A DNA stretch of 64,000 bases, from assembly GCA_031258195.1 (NCBI GenBank), contig JAIRNF010000020.1, positions 62,001 to 126,000 of the forward strand, written 5' to 3'. Under the pieces are notes generated by a model. That model had not been told where the DNA came from, did no database searches, and saw only the letters and a program-made list of their open reading frames with translations. The translations under genes and the position numbers were made by a program. Source of the stretch: Prevotellaceae bacterium (GTDB lineage Bacteria; Bacteroidota; Bacteroidia; Bacteroidales; UBA932). Positions 9,293 to 19,132 of the stretch are shown here, piece after piece; position 1 is the first letter of the stretch, and each line of letters begins with the position of its first letter.

Positions 9293-9997
9293 TTAGTTAT
9301 TAAGAACAAAGTTTACAGGGAAAGTATAAATAACGCCTACCGCTTTTCCGTTCTGCATTCCAGGAGTCCACGGGGGAGAAGAGGAAACAACTCTTATTGC
9401 TTCTTTATCTAAGCCCGGACTAATACTCCTAAGCACCTTTATATTACTAAGCACTCCGTCTGGTCCTATTCTAAACTGAAGAATAACTCTTCCTTGCACA
9501 TTATTTTCTAATTCTATTGTAGGATAAACAATTTTTGAGCTAACCCACTTGCTGAAACCGTTCGCATCTCCCCCCATAAATTTAGGCTTTTCTGGTACTA
9601 TATTATAGTCAACATCCGGTTCTTCAAATGCAACTTCTGGCTTTGTTTCTGTCGGTCTCACATATTCGGTTATTACTACGGGCGCCTTCATGTTTTCAGG
9701 ATTGAAGAAATCCATACTTGTAATATTTTCATTATTATCTACCAATAATATTTCATCAGATATTTCCGGCATAAGAACTTCTCCTGGTGGGGGTGGCGGG
9801 TCATCCGGAAAGGTATTAATTTCATAAAAATCATCAACAATTTCCCCCATACTGCTTGAGAGAAGAGATTTTACCTCTCCGCCAGACGACCAGTTGAACG
9901 CGACAATCATAAAGAATAGTCCGACAATTAAGCCGCATTCAAAAAATATTCCTCTAAGCCCTTCGAGACTGGCTTTCTTTGATTTTTTCGCTTCCAT
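9293..9997 (-). CDS. Energy transducer, TonB family
   Basis: The layout is classic TonB: a short basic cytoplasmic tail (MEAKKSKKASLEG), one membrane segment at about residues 15-34, a periplasmic linker with DDPPPPPGE and further prolines, and a C-terminal TonB domain from about residue 145 (WVSSKIVYPTIELENNVQG ... SSPPWTPGMQNGKAVGV). It should couple ExbB/ExbD proton motive force to an outer-membrane transporter. No exbBD or receptor gene is next to it, so its partner is elsewhere. 234 residues, complete. Confidence 0.9.
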   Translation of the reverse strand: MEAKKSKKASLEGLRGIFFECGLIVGLFFMIVAFNWSSGGEVKSLLSSSMGEIVDDFYEINTFPDDPPPPPGEVLMPEISDEILLVDNNENITSMDFFNPENMKAPVVITEYVRPTETKPEVAFEEPDVDYNIVPEKPKFMGGDANGFSKWVSSKIVYPTIELENNVQGRVILQFRIGPDGVLSNIKVLRSISPGLDKEAIRVVSSSPPWTPGMQNGKAVGVIYTFPVNFVLNN

Positions 9998-10307
9998 AGA
10001 GCTATGTTTTTAGTTGGTGATACATATATGAAGAACTCACGACAATTAATAGACATATAACGCTATCTTTCGCTTCTTCTTCATCAGTAGAATTGGTCGA
10101 CCATAACTCTAATGTTAATAAATCAAAAACCGTGCCAACCAATTAAAGCTTATTTATTTACACTCAATAGTCTCTATAACTAGATAGAATAATATTATAA
10201 GAATGTGACCGTCTATATAACCTTTCTAACTTGTTTTATTTCATGACAAAACAGGCTGTCATTCCAAAAGGAGTAATTCTTAAAAAATAAAATTCTATAG
10301 ATTCTCG

Positions 10308-10315
10308 TATCTTTG
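10308..10315 (+). promoter_or_regulatory. -7 box upstream of sufB
   Basis: TATCTTTG matches TAnnTTTG and gives a leader of roughly 90 bases before the sufB ATG. Confidence 0.5.
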
Positions 10316-10380
10316 TGCTTATTTACCAAATAACAATCAGGATAAAGTGCTTGTTGTCCTCTTTTACTCTATAGCACACA

Positions 10381-10394
10381 GGGGGTTAACCCCC
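10381..10394. promoter_or_regulatory. Perfect GC-capped palindrome in the sufB leader
   Basis: GGGGGTTAACCCCC is a perfect 14-base palindrome ending 17 bases before the sufB ATG. It could be an operator for a dimeric regulator or, in RNA, a short hairpin near the start codon. No regulator could be named. Confidence 0.35.
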
Positions 10395-10411
10395 CATTAT
10401 TTCGTACTTAA

Positions 10412-11866
10412 ATGGAAGAACAAGATAAAATATTACACGAGGTAACATCGGGCGAATATAAGTTTGGTTTTGTTACAAATATTGAAACCGAAACTATTCC
10501 AAAGGGGCTGCACGAAGATGTTGTTCGGTTGATCTCGGCAAAAAAAGAAGAGCCGGAATGGTTATTGGAGTTTCGCTTAAAAGCTTTCCGCCACTGGCAA
10601 ACCATGACCATGCCTACGTGGTCACATTTAGATATTTCCGAAATCGATTATCAGGACATTATTTACTATGCGGCACCAAAGCAAAAGAAATCGCTAAACA
10701 GCATAGATGACGTTGACCCAGAGCTTAAAGAGACTTTCGATAAGCTGGGCATTCCGCTCGACGAGCAAAAGGTACTTGCCGGCGTAAGCGGATATGCTGT
10801 TGATGCTGTAATGGACAGCGTTTCGGTAAAAACAACATTTCGTGATACTTTAGCAGAAAAAGGAATTATTTTCTGCTCATTTAGCGAGGCTGTAAAAGAT
10901 TATCCCGAGCTGGTAAAACAGTACATGGGTTCCGTTGTACCATATGCCGACAACTTTTTTGCTGCGCTTAACTCTGCTGTTTTCGGCGATGGCTCGTTTT
11001 GTTACATACCAAAAGGCGTTCGTTGCCCCATGGAACTATCAACCTACTTCCGTATCAATGCGCTAAACACCGGTCAGTTCGAGCGTACGCTCATTGTAGC
11101 AGACGAGGGTTCATACGTTAGCTATCTCGAAGGTTGTACGGCACCTATGCGCGATGAAAACCAGCTGCACGCCGCAATTGTCGAAATTATAGTGATGAAA
11201 GATGCCGAAGTAAAATATTCAACCGTACAGAACTGGTACCCCGGCGACAAGAACGGCAAAGGCGGAGTTTACAACTTTGTTACCAAACGCGGTATCTGCA
11301 AAGGCGACCGAGCCAAGCTATCGTGGACACAGGTTGAAACAGGCTCTGCTATTACATGGAAATATCCAAGTACCATACTAAAAGGAGATGACTCGTATGG
11401 CGAGTTCTACTCTGTTGCGCTTACCAACAACCATCAGCAGGCAGATACAGGGACAAAAATGATACATATTGGTCGCAACACTAAAAGCCGGATTGTTTCT
11501 AAAGGTATATCAGCCAGATTCAGCAACAACAGCTATCGGGGGTTGGTTAAAGTACTAAAGGGCGCCGTCAACGCACGTAACTTTTCGCAATGCGACAGCC
11601 TTTTGCTGGGAGATGAGTGTGGAGCGCATACATTTCCGTATTTAGAGGTTGAAAACCAAACGGCAGCTGTTGAACATGAAGCAACAACCTCTAAAATAGG
11701 CGAAGACCAACTGTTTTACTGCAACCAGCGCGGACTATCAACCGAAGACGCGGTAGGATTAATTGTAAACGGATATGCAAGAGAGGTTATCAATAAGCTA
11801 CCGATGGAGTTTGCCGTAGAAGCACAGAAACTGCTGCAAATAAGTTTAGAGGGCGGTGTTGGATAA
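10412..11866 (+). CDS. sufB: Fe-S cluster assembly scaffold protein SufB
   Basis: 484 residues, the expected length. The core has the SufB-type beta-helix, with [38 protein letters not shown], the conserved ...YLEGCTAPM, and a C-terminal [20 protein letters not shown]. SufB with SufC and SufD builds Fe-S clusters and hands them to target proteins in the cytoplasm. It is separated from sufC by a palindromic repeat and a pnuC gene, which is not the usual arrangement; a distal promoter may therefore exist for sufCD. Confidence 0.97.
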   Translation: MEEQDKILHEVTSGEYKFGFVTNIETETIPKGLHEDVVRLISAKKEEPEWLLEFRLKAFRHWQTMTMPTWSHLDISEIDYQDIIYYAAPKQKKSLNSIDDVDPELKETFDKLGIPLDEQKVLAGVSGYAVDAVMDSVSVKTTFRDTLAEKGIIFCSFSEAVKDYPELVKQYMGSVVPYADNFFAALNSAVFGDGSFCYIPKGVRCPMELSTYFRINALNTGQFERTLIVADEGSYVSYLEGCTAPMRDENQLHAAIVEIIVMKDAEVKYSTVQNWYPGDKNGKGGVYNFVTKRGICKGDRAKLSWTQVETGSAITWKYPSTILKGDDSYGEFYSVALTNNHQQADTGTKMIHIGRNTKSRIVSKGISARFSNNSYRGLVKVLKGAVNARNFSQCDSLLLGDECGAHTFPYLEVENQTAAVEHEATTSKIGEDQLFYCNQRGLSTEDAVGLIVNGYAREVINKLPMEFAVEAQKLLQISLEGGVG

Positions 11867-11927
11867 AAATTTATTAACACACATATAGAAAATAATATGA
11901 ATAAGCCTCTTTAAACAAAGAATTTAT

Positions 11928-12011
11928 CGTCATTTCGCCCTGCGGGCGAAATCTGCTAAAATAGAGGCAGCAAATTGAGTAGGGAGATTTCTCCCTGCGG
12001 TCGAAATGACG
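11928..12011. repeat. Palindromic intergenic repeat, copy 2
   Basis: Arms at 11928-11954 and 11985-12011 are complementary at their outer parts (cgtcatttcg ... cgaaatgacg). Their tips differ: the left tip is GCCCTGCGGGC, itself a perfect hairpin, and the right is the usual form. It lies between sufB and pnuC. Confidence 0.85.
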
Positions 12012-12118
12012 ACGGGTTTATATTTTTAAGGATTGGTAATAAGCCGCTGCTTTATAAATAACTACCAAACAAGCCCTATTTATTACTATGTATCTATGCA
12101 GGTAAATATTTTAACTAT

Positions 12119-12805
12119 ATGCTAAACATTTTCGACAGTACAAATACAATGATAACCCTTTGGGGCTATAACCTTAGCTATATTGAGGCTGTTGCCGTTT
12201 TGTCGAGCATAGCATGTATATGGCTTGCAGCAAAAGAGAAGATCGTCAACTTTGCGTTCGGGTTGGTTTGTACGGGGTTATACGCCGTATTCTTCTATCA
12301 GGAACATTTATATTCGTCAATGACGCTGAATATCGTTTTCTTTTGCTTTAACATCTATGGTTACTTTTTATGGACAAGACCGAAGAAAGGCGAAGAAAAC
12401 GAAAACAACGAGCTGAGGGTCAGGCGTAGCTCTAGGCAAATGCAAGCGGTACTGTTGGCAGTTATTGCTATCGGTACAATTGCATGGGGGTTAGCAATAG
12501 TACATCTACACGAATGGACGCCCGCTGTATTCGAGCAAGCGACACGTTTCCCGTATATAGACTCTTTTGTAATGGTAGCAAGCATTGTAGCACAACTGCT
12601 AATGGCGCAAAAAAAACTCGAAAACTGGATACTATGGATTGTAATAGATGTTGTTGCAACATTTCTATACGCTTTTGCGGGATATACGTTCACGGCAATT
12701 CTTTATGCCATACTGGTAATAATAGCAATAAAAGGATTGTACGACTGGCAAAAATCATATAAAAATAAACATACAAACACCCTGATATACAAGGAGCAGA
12801 ACTAA
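12119..12805 (+). CDS. pnuC: Nicotinamide riboside transporter PnuC family
   Basis: An integral membrane protein of 228 residues with about seven hydrophobic segments. Recognisable PnuC features are YIEAVAVLSSIACIWLAAKE at the N-terminus, NIVFFCFNIYGYFLW, FPYIDSFVMVASIVAQLLM, and the late NWILWIVIDVVATFLYAF with conserved Trp/Asn positions. It moves nicotinamide riboside (or, in PnuT relatives, thiamine) by facilitated diffusion. No thiamine gene or NR kinase is next to it. nadA, for de novo NAD synthesis, lies 3.3 kb away. An internal ATG at 12149 is an alternative start. Position between sufB and sufC is unusual; it ends 14 bases before sufC. Confidence 0.88.
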   Translation: MLNIFDSTNTMITLWGYNLSYIEAVAVLSSIACIWLAAKEKIVNFAFGLVCTGLYAVFFYQEHLYSSMTLNIVFFCFNIYGYFLWTRPKKGEENENNELRVRRSSRQMQAVLLAVIAIGTIAWGLAIVHLHEWTPAVFEQATRFPYIDSFVMVASIVAQLLMAQKKLENWILWIVIDVVATFLYAFAGYTFTAILYAILVIIAIKGLYDWQKSYKNKHTNTLIYKEQN

Positions 12806-12819
12806 AAACTATAATTGCT

Positions 12820-13572
12820 ATGAACATACTAACTATAAAAAATCTACATGCCAACATTGATGGAAAAGAGATTTTGAAAGGTATTAATCTTGAGGTCAAT
12901 GCCGGCGAAGTACACGCAATAATGGGACCGAACGGCTCGGGAAAAAGTACGCTGGCTTCTGTGCTAGCGGGTCGTGAGCTGTTCGAAGTAACCGAAGGAG
13001 AGGTTGCCTACATGGGTAAAGATCTGTTAGATATGTCGCCCGAAGTACGTTCGCGCGAAGGTGTTTTTCTTGGCTTTCAGTATCCCGTAGAAATACCCGG
13101 CGTAAGTAACGTAAACTTTATGAAGGCAGCCGTTAATGAGCACCGGAAACACAAAGGCTTAGAACCTATTTCTGCATCAGAATTTCTTAAGCTGATGCGC
13201 GAGAAAATGGCTTTTGTAGAAATGGACTCAACGTTAACAAGCCGTTCGGTTAACGAGGGCTTTTCGGGAGGAGAGAAAAAGCGTAACGAAATATTTCAGA
13301 TGGCAATGCTGGAACCAACGCTTGCCATCCTCGACGAAACGGATAGCGGACTTGACATTGATGCCATACGTGTTGTTGCCAACGGTGTTAACAAGCTCCG
13401 TCGTCCTGATAACGCAATTATCGTTATTACGCACTACCAGCGTTTGTTAGACTATATTGTACCGGATATTGTACATGTATTATATAACGGACGTATTATT
13501 AAAACTGCCGGAAAAGAGCTGGCTCTCGAGCTGGAAGAAAAAGGCTACGATTGGCTTAAAGACGACAAATAA
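12820..13572 (+). CDS. sufC: Fe-S cluster assembly ATPase SufC
   Basis: A 250-residue ABC-type ATPase without membrane segments. Walker A is GPNGSGKST near residue 35, the Q-loop is FLGFQYPVEIPGV, the signature is FSGGEKKR, and Walker B is LAILDETDSGLD. The SufC-specific features VSNVNFMK and the ITHYQRLLDYI switch region are present. It powers the SufBCD scaffold. It follows pnuC by 14 bases and precedes sufD by 37. Confidence 0.97.
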   Translation: MNILTIKNLHANIDGKEILKGINLEVNAGEVHAIMGPNGSGKSTLASVLAGRELFEVTEGEVAYMGKDLLDMSPEVRSREGVFLGFQYPVEIPGVSNVNFMKAAVNEHRKHKGLEPISASEFLKLMREKMAFVEMDSTLTSRSVNEGFSGGEKKRNEIFQMAMLEPTLAILDETDSGLDIDAIRVVANGVNKLRRPDNAIIVITHYQRLLDYIVPDIVHVLYNGRIIKTAGKELALELEEKGYDWLKDDK

Positions 13573-13609
13573 GCCACAGCCATTCGTTACTAACGATTAA
13601 TAGAATGTT

Positions 13610-14950
13610 ATGAACCTAGAAAGTAGCTACGTTGATCTCTATATGGCAAACATGGATTTGCTTAGAGAGGGCGTATCAGATATTATAAACAAGCACAGAA
13701 GCGATGCTATTGAGAGCTTTAACCTGCTTGGTATTCCAACTAAAAAGGTAGAAAAGTATAAGTACACTAATCTTGCAGAAAGATTTGCAGAAGATTTTGA
13801 GAAATATTTTACGCCAAAACACGAGGCGGTAGATCTACCCAGCCTCTTCACTTGCGATGTACCTGATTTTGACACGTATAAAGTATATATACTTAACGGT
13901 TTTTACTATGGCGACAAAAAGTTGCTCGAAGAAAACGGAGTAGTGTTCGGAAGTCTTGCGGAGGCATCATTTAAATACCTCGAGTTGTTCGAAAAATACT
14001 ATAACACCTTGGCAGATAACCAAACAGAAGGTGTTACTGCGCTAAATACCGCATTCGCACAGGATGGCGTTTTTATATATGCACCAAAATCAGCAACGCT
14101 TAATAAGCCTATTCAGATTATAAACTTTTTGCTTAGCGAAGAAGATACCTTTGTACAAACCCGCAACCTATTTGTTTTCGAAGAAAACTCGAACGTAAGG
14201 GTTATTATTTGCGATCACACCCTCTCAGCAAAACGGTTTCTTACCAACGCTGTTACAGAGGTATATGTAGCACCCGAAGCGAATATAGAGCTGGTTCGTA
14301 TGCAAAACGAGCACAATCTGTCGACTCACGTTACATCAGACTACGTTCAACAAAACGAAAAGAGCGTATTTATATCTAATACTATTACGCTACATGGGGG
14401 GATGGTTCGTAATAATATTAACGTTGTTCTGAATGGAGAATACTGTGAAAATCATACTTATGGGCTGTTTTTGAGCGATAAAATACAGCACGTTGACAAC
14501 TACGCGAATATAGACCACGCTGTGCCAAACTGTGTAAGCAACGAGCTGTTTAAGGGTGTTTTAGATGATAAATCGACCGGAGCATTTAACGGAGGCATAA
14601 TGGTTAGAAGGGATGCCCAAAAGACACAAGCATATCAGGCAAGCAACAACCTACTGCTAACAGGAGAAGCGCGCGTTTATGCCAAACCTCAACTGGAAAT
14701 TTATGCAGATGATGTTAAGTGCAGCCACGGGGCAACTGTTGGTCAACTGGATGCGGAAGCGTTATTTTATATGCAATCGAGAGGAATAGGTAAGCGCAAG
14801 GCGCAGTTGTTACAGCTATATGGTTTTGCCTACGATGTGGTACAAAAGGTTGGAATAGAAGCGTTGCGAGAAAGCGTTGCGGAGTTGGTCCGCAAAAGGT
14901 TAAGAGGCGAACTGGCAAGATGCGAAAATTGTAGTATTAACTGCGGTTAG
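13610..14950 (+). CDS. sufD: Fe-S cluster assembly protein SufD
   Basis: 446 residues. The N-terminal part has the VEKYKYTNLAERF motif near residues 40-55; the C-terminal beta-helix matches SufB and ends with DDVKCSHGATVGQLDAEALFYMQSRGI followed by a basic helix and ENCSINCG. SufD pairs with SufB in the SufBC2D scaffold. No sufS or sufE follows; the gene ends at a bidirectional terminator facing a lipoprotein gene, so the cysteine desulfurase must be elsewhere. Confidence 0.95.
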   Translation: MNLESSYVDLYMANMDLLREGVSDIINKHRSDAIESFNLLGIPTKKVEKYKYTNLAERFAEDFEKYFTPKHEAVDLPSLFTCDVPDFDTYKVYILNGFYYGDKKLLEENGVVFGSLAEASFKYLELFEKYYNTLADNQTEGVTALNTAFAQDGVFIYAPKSATLNKPIQIINFLLSEEDTFVQTRNLFVFEENSNVRVIICDHTLSAKRFLTNAVTEVYVAPEANIELVRMQNEHNLSTHVTSDYVQQNEKSVFISNTITLHGGMVRNNINVVLNGEYCENHTYGLFLSDKIQHVDNYANIDHAVPNCVSNELFKGVLDDKSTGAFNGGIMVRRDAQKTQAYQASNNLLLTGEARVYAKPQLEIYADDVKCSHGATVGQLDAEALFYMQSRGIGKRKAQLLQLYGFAYDVVQKVGIEALRESVAELVRKRLRGELARCENCSINCG

Positions 14951-14966
14951 TCCATCATAAGTCAAC

Positions 14967-14999
14967 AAAAAAGAATCTCAAAAATTGAGATTCTTTTTT
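14967..14999. terminator. Bidirectional terminator
   Basis: A 14-bp perfect stem (14967-14980 with 14986-14999), loop AAAAT, six A on one side and six T on the other, lying between the convergent sufD and lipoprotein genes. Confidence 0.95.
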
Positions 15000-15017
15000 A
15001 TATGGTAATGTAGCGAT

Positions 15018-15509
15018 TTATTCTTCAACTACTTCTTCTTCCTCTACTACCTCTTCTCCTTCGTCAAGCTCAACGTCACCTTCGTCATCAATAGGATCTT
15101 GATCAACAGATGCAGGAGCAAGAGCGGTACCAGCCATATCAATTAGCCATTTTCCATCTACCTTCTTTAAAGTAAGAGACGTATCCACACCCATTGCGCT
15201 AAGAGATGCTGTAGCAACTTCTCCGTTTACAGTAATGCTTTCCGGATTAAAAGTAACAGCTTTTGCCACTTCTTCAGCTGCTTTCTTATATTCCTCAGGA
15301 ATATCCTTCATCTCTTTTTCGGCTTCTTCAACCATTGGAACGCTTTCTGGAGTAACAATACTTTTCAGCTTAGCGAAATCTTGAGAAGCAGAAGCCTTCA
15401 TGTAGGTTTCCATAACTTCTTTAATTTGAGTAGCATCGTCTTTTGCTCCGCAAGAAACAAATAGCATAGCCGCACAAGCAATAGCGGCAAGTTTTAAGAT
15501 TTTTTTCAT
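15018..15509 (-). CDS. Small lipoprotein, DUF4878-like, with acidic tail
   Basis: The signal ends at MLFVSC, a lipobox with Cys20. The body resembles the DUF4878/NTF2-like lipoproteins common in this phylum: QIKEVMETYMKASASQDF near the start and SLTLKKVDGKWLIDM near the end, a small alpha+beta cone. The last 25 residues are almost all Asp, Glu and Val, forming a strongly acidic tail. Function unknown; likely anchored in an outer membrane leaflet. A TACATTTG box on the minus strand at 15554-15561 fits its promoter. Confidence 0.8.
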   Translation of the reverse strand: MKKILKLAAIACAAMLFVSCGAKDDATQIKEVMETYMKASASQDFAKLKSIVTPESVPMVEEAEKEMKDIPEEYKKAAEEVAKAVTFNPESITVNGEVATASLSAMGVDTSLTLKKVDGKWLIDMAGTALAPASVDQDPIDDEGDVELDEGEEVVEEEEVVEE

Positions 15510-15553
15510 GGACTTAGATTATTTGGGGTTATTATAAGTTACTAAATAGTTGA

Positions 15554-15561
15554 CAAATGTA
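15554..15561 (-). promoter_or_regulatory. -7 box for the acidic-tail lipoprotein
   Basis: The minus strand reads TACATTTG, about 45 bases before the start at 15509. Confidence 0.45.
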
Positions 15562-16122
15562 AAAAAAAAGATTATGATATCACTCATTTTTTTAATCTAT
15601 TGAGATTTTTCATGCTTTTCTTTACACTTGCAAACTAATAATTTACAGTTTTACAGCTAGTTCCGAAAAATAACCTGTCGAGAAAATATGTTAACACAAC
15701 CACTTTAGCATTGTCAATAACTCGTCAACTTTTATCCAACAACTTTAAACATCTTTTTTTGTTTTGTTACTTCATTTTGCTATACAACATCAGGTATCAA
15801 CAACGCAAAAAAAGTTGGCGATTTTTAAGGTGATTTTTTCGACTTTTTCTCACCAATTTTTTGTTTGTCAATAACACCGTTTTTTCCACAACTTTCGTTG
15901 TTAAACATTGTCGATAATATCGGCAAAAGACTAAAAATCAAACTATCTTTGTAGCATAATATGTTTATAAGGTCTTGATTCGTTTTTAATTTTGATATTT
16001 ACAAGAAAAATCAAAATAGTTAGTAACAAAGTTAACCGATCATCTTCATCAACATCGGTTTTAAAAATTCAAAAAAGAATAAAAGATAAAAAATAAGCGG
16101 TTAATAACTTTCTGTTTTTAAA
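15562..16122. other. Long AT-rich non-coding gap
   Basis: No open frame with recognisable coding content was found on either strand. The stretch has homopolymer T and A runs, the 11-base word TTGTCAATAAC twice (about 15711 and 15866), and one near-DnaA-box word (TTTTCCACA, about 15890). It includes a TATCTTTG box at 15944-15951 that probably serves nadA with a leader of about 170 bases. Confidence 0.5.
15944..15951 (+). promoter_or_regulatory. -7 box upstream of nadA
   Basis: TATCTTTG matches TAnnTTTG. The resulting leader of about 165 bases is long and AT-rich; I see no riboswitch fold I can name in it. Confidence 0.4.
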
Positions 16123-17079
16123 ATGAAAAATTTAAACCAGGCTGACTTAGTTGTAGAAATCCAACGGCTAAAGAAAGAAAAAAATGCGGTTATTTTAGGG
16201 CATTTTTACCAAAGAAGTGAAATACAGGATATAGCAGATTTTATAGGTGATAGCTTACAACTCTCGCAAAAAGCTGCAAAAACAAACGCGGATATAATAG
16301 TATTTGCCGGAGTACATTTTATGGCAGAAACGGTAAAAATACTTTCGCCTAATAAAAAGGTAATAATTCCCGACCCTGAAGCTGGATGTTCGCTAGCTGA
16401 TTCATGTAAAGCAGAAGATCTTGAAAAGTTTATAAAGAAACATCCCGGTCATACGGTTATCAGTTACGTTAATACTACTGCAAAGGTTAAAGCGTTGACA
16501 GATATTTGTTGTACATCTAGCAATGCTGTTCAAATAGTAAACAGTTTACCTAAAGATGAAAAAATAATTTTTGCTCCAGATAGAAATTTAGGTAACTATA
16601 TAAAGAGTATAGTTGGTCGCGAAAATATGGTAATCTGGGATGGAGCATGCCATGTTCACGAAGAATTTTCTGTAGAAAAACTTTTTGAACTAAAAAGAGA
16701 ATATCCTAACGCAAAAGTTTTAGCGCATCCGGAGTGTAAAAAGGTTATACTATTACTTGCAGATTTTATAGGATCCACCTCTGCCCTACTTAACTTCTCG
16801 AAAAAAGACGATGCCGATACGTATATAGTGGTAACAGAATCAGGTATTTTACATCAGATGCAGAAAGATAACCCTTCGAAAACATTTATCCCTGCACCTC
16901 CAATGGATTCTACTTGCGGATGTAACGATTGTATTTATATGAAAATGATTACGCTGGAAAAGATATATCAGTCGTTACTTACGGAACAACCAGAAGTTAT
17001 TTTGGATGAAGAGTTGAGAAAAAAAGCAGAGAAATCGATTATCAGAATGCTCGAAATATCAGAGCGTTTAGGTTTATAA
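16123..17079 (+). CDS. nadA: Quinolinate synthase
   Basis: 318 residues, usual for NadA. It condenses iminoaspartate with dihydroxyacetone phosphate to quinolinate in NAD synthesis, using an oxygen-sensitive [4Fe-4S] cluster. Visible features: VILGHFYQRSEIQDIADFIGDSL at the N-terminus, AGCSLADSC (Cys89, Cys95), DICCTSSNAV, APDRNLG, VLAHPECK and the C-terminal CGCNDCIYMKM with a further cluster cysteine. No nadB or nadC is adjacent. It stands alone between a long non-coding gap and a pseudogene. Confidence 0.96.
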   Translation: MKNLNQADLVVEIQRLKKEKNAVILGHFYQRSEIQDIADFIGDSLQLSQKAAKTNADIIVFAGVHFMAETVKILSPNKKVIIPDPEAGCSLADSCKAEDLEKFIKKHPGHTVISYVNTTAKVKALTDICCTSSNAVQIVNSLPKDEKIIFAPDRNLGNYIKSIVGRENMVIWDGACHVHEEFSVEKLFELKREYPNAKVLAHPECKKVILLLADFIGSTSALLNFSKKDDADTYIVVTESGILHQMQKDNPSKTFIPAPPMDSTCGCNDCIYMKMITLEKIYQSLLTEQPEVILDEELRKKAEKSIIRMLEISERLGL

Positions 17080-17093
17080 GTAAAGGTTATAAT

Positions 17094-18093
17094 TTTGGAT
17101 TTATTTACGTTTCATATTCCTACACAGCTGTTTACGGGTAATCTTTTATCCTATAAAAAAGAGTTTACAAGTTTTGGTAGAAGGCGTTTATTGTTGCAGG
17201 TAAATCTTCTGCAAAAAACGGTTCTTTAAATGATGTGATAGAAATACTTTCTAGTAATAATATTAAGCATATTTTATTTGACAGAATAGAAGAAAACCCA
17301 TCATTAGAAGTTGTCGATACGGCTGCCGAGATTGCGAGAAAAGAAAACATCGATTTTCTGATTGCTATAGGTGGCGGTTTTCTTATGGATGCTTTAAAAG
17401 CCATCGGCTTGTTTGAAGTTACCCCTTTTTCTATTTTCTATTCTAACAGTTCACGCAAAAAAGACGAAGCAATCTATAGCAAACAATATCTTTTTTGATA
17501 AGGCTTTTCTTGATGGAAAGTATATGATGAACTTACCCGAAACATATACACTTAGTACGGCTTTAGATGTACTGTCGCATCTGGTTGATGGGTATTTAAC
17601 GACAAAAGCAAATTTTTTATCAGATAGAATTGCTGAAAGCGGTTTGTTATCGTACGGTAAGCTAATTCAGAATTTACTGAAAAGAGATTTCAGTATAGAT
17701 ATATGAAGCAAGTTACTATATGTTTTTGCTATAGGAAGTATGGTTATTACGCATAGTAAAACATCTTTGCCCCATCAGCTAGGCTATTTTCTTACCTATA
17801 ATCATAATGTTCCGCATGGTTTTGCTAATACGGTTCTAATTACAGAATATTTAAGATTTCATCGGGATAGAAAAAAGGTAAATACGATATTGCAGCTGAT
17901 GAGAATGAAAGATTTGGATGAGCTACATTCTGTTCTCAATAATCTTATAACGTTCAAATTCGATATAACAAAAGAAGAAATTGCAGACTATAGCCGACAA
18001 GCGTTTGAGAATAAGGCACGTTTAACAATTCATCCCTACGCTGTTGAATTACAAGATATCGTTACTATCTTTGAGAGAAGTTTGCTTAAATAG
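17094..18093 (+). pseudogene. Iron-containing alcohol dehydrogenase, broken
   Basis: The pieces LDLFTFHIPTQLFTGNLL, then IEILSSNNIKHILFDRIEENPS with FLIAIGGGFLMDALKAIGLF, then LPETYTLSTALDVLSHLVDGYL, then THSKTSLPHQLGYFLTYNHNVPHGFANTV together make a family III (Fe-dependent) alcohol dehydrogenase, including the GGGS-like nucleotide loop and metal-ligand histidines. Frameshifts occur near 17195-17220 and 17430-17480, there is an in-frame TGA near 17704, and the expected start codon reads TTG. Several independent lesions make real decay more likely than sequencing error. Its last codon directly abuts ruvB. Confidence 0.85.
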
Positions 18094-19116
18094 ATGTCAG
18101 AAGATTTTAATCCTCATAAAGAGCGAGAATACGGCGATGCCGATTTCGAGAATAATATAAGACCGCAGGAGTTTAACGATTTTTGCGGGCAGGAAAAAAT
18201 TATTGAAAACCTTACCGTATTTGTACGCGCAGCGCTTATGCGCGGCGAATCGTTAGATCATGTACTGTTACATGGTCCTCCGGGGCTAGGAAAAACAACG
18301 CTTGCGCACATTATAAGTCGTGAGTTAGGCGTTGGTATGAAAGTTACATCCGGTCCTGTTCTCGATAAACCGGGCGATCTGGCTGGTTTACTTACCAATC
18401 TCGAACAAGGTGATGTACTTTTTATAGACGAGATACATCGTTTAAGTCCTGTTGTAGAAGAGTATTTATACTCCGCAATGGAAGACTATACCATAGATAT
18501 CATGCTGGATAAAGGACCTAGCGCACGTTCGGTTCAAATAACCCTTAACCTGTTTACGCTTGTTGGAGCAACTACACGTAGTGGTTTGCTTACAAGTCCT
18601 TTACGTGCTCGTTTTGGTATTCAGTGTCATTTAGAATATTACGATGCCGCTCTTTTATACAGGATTGTAAAACGTTCGGCAGGTATTTTACAAATTGGTA
18701 TTGCCGATGATGCTGCTCACGAAATAGCTTTGCGCAGTCGGGGTACTCCGCGCATCTGTAACTCTTTGTTACGACGCGTTAGAGATTTTGCGCAGGTTAA
18801 AGGCGAAGGTTATATAGATCTGCCTATTACCCGTTTTGCGCTCGAAGCATTGAATATTGATAAGCACGGTTTAGACCAGATGGATAATAAGATACTTAGC
18901 ACGATTATTCATAAGTTTAAAGGAGGTCCGGTGGGGCTGAACACCATTGCAATAGCGGTAGGGGAAGATCCCGGAACGATTGAAGAAGTTTACGAACCAT
19001 TCTTAATTAAAGAAGGATTTTTGCAACGTACACCGCGTGGTCGAGAAGTAACAGAGCATGCCTATAGGCATTTAGGCGTTGTTAGGCAAAATGGAGAAAA
19101 CGGGGTATTATTTTAA
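18094..19116 (+). CDS. ruvB: Holliday junction branch migration ATPase RuvB
   Basis: 340 residues. AAA+ motifs are all present: Walker [13 protein letters not shown], Walker [12 protein letters not shown], sensor [18 protein letters not shown] with the arginine finger, and the C-terminal winged helix with [16 protein letters not shown]. It drives branch migration of Holliday junctions with RuvA. The ATG follows the stop of the dead alcohol dehydrogenase gene without any gap, so ruvB was probably the second gene of that operon and its expression must still come through the pseudogene or from inside it. Confidence 0.98.
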   Translation: MSEDFNPHKEREYGDADFENNIRPQEFNDFCGQEKIIENLTVFVRAALMRGESLDHVLLHGPPGLGKTTLAHIISRELGVGMKVTSGPVLDKPGDLAGLLTNLEQGDVLFIDEIHRLSPVVEEYLYSAMEDYTIDIMLDKGPSARSVQITLNLFTLVGATTRSGLLTSPLRARFGIQCHLEYYDAALLYRIVKRSAGILQIGIADDAAHEIALRSRGTPRICNSLLRRVRDFAQVKGEGYIDLPITRFALEALNIDKHGLDQMDNKILSTIIHKFKGGPVGLNTIAIAVGEDPGTIEEVYEPFLIKEGFLQRTPRGREVTEHAYRHLGVVRQNGENGVLF

Positions 19117-19132
19117 ATGTACCACGAGTTAT

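Noticed and set aside
11928..12011. CRISPR-like array from repeated arms
   Set aside because: Arms are inverted, not direct repeats, with no regular spacers and no cas genes in the window.
12119..12805. Assigning the PnuC protein as a thiamine transporter (PnuT)
   Set aside because: No thiamine pyrophosphokinase, TonB receptor or TPP riboswitch is nearby.
15562..16122. Possible replication origin in the long AT-rich gap before nadA
   Set aside because: Only one near match to a DnaA box and no dnaA or cluster of boxes; the parS-like sites are 20 kb away and do not by themselves support it.
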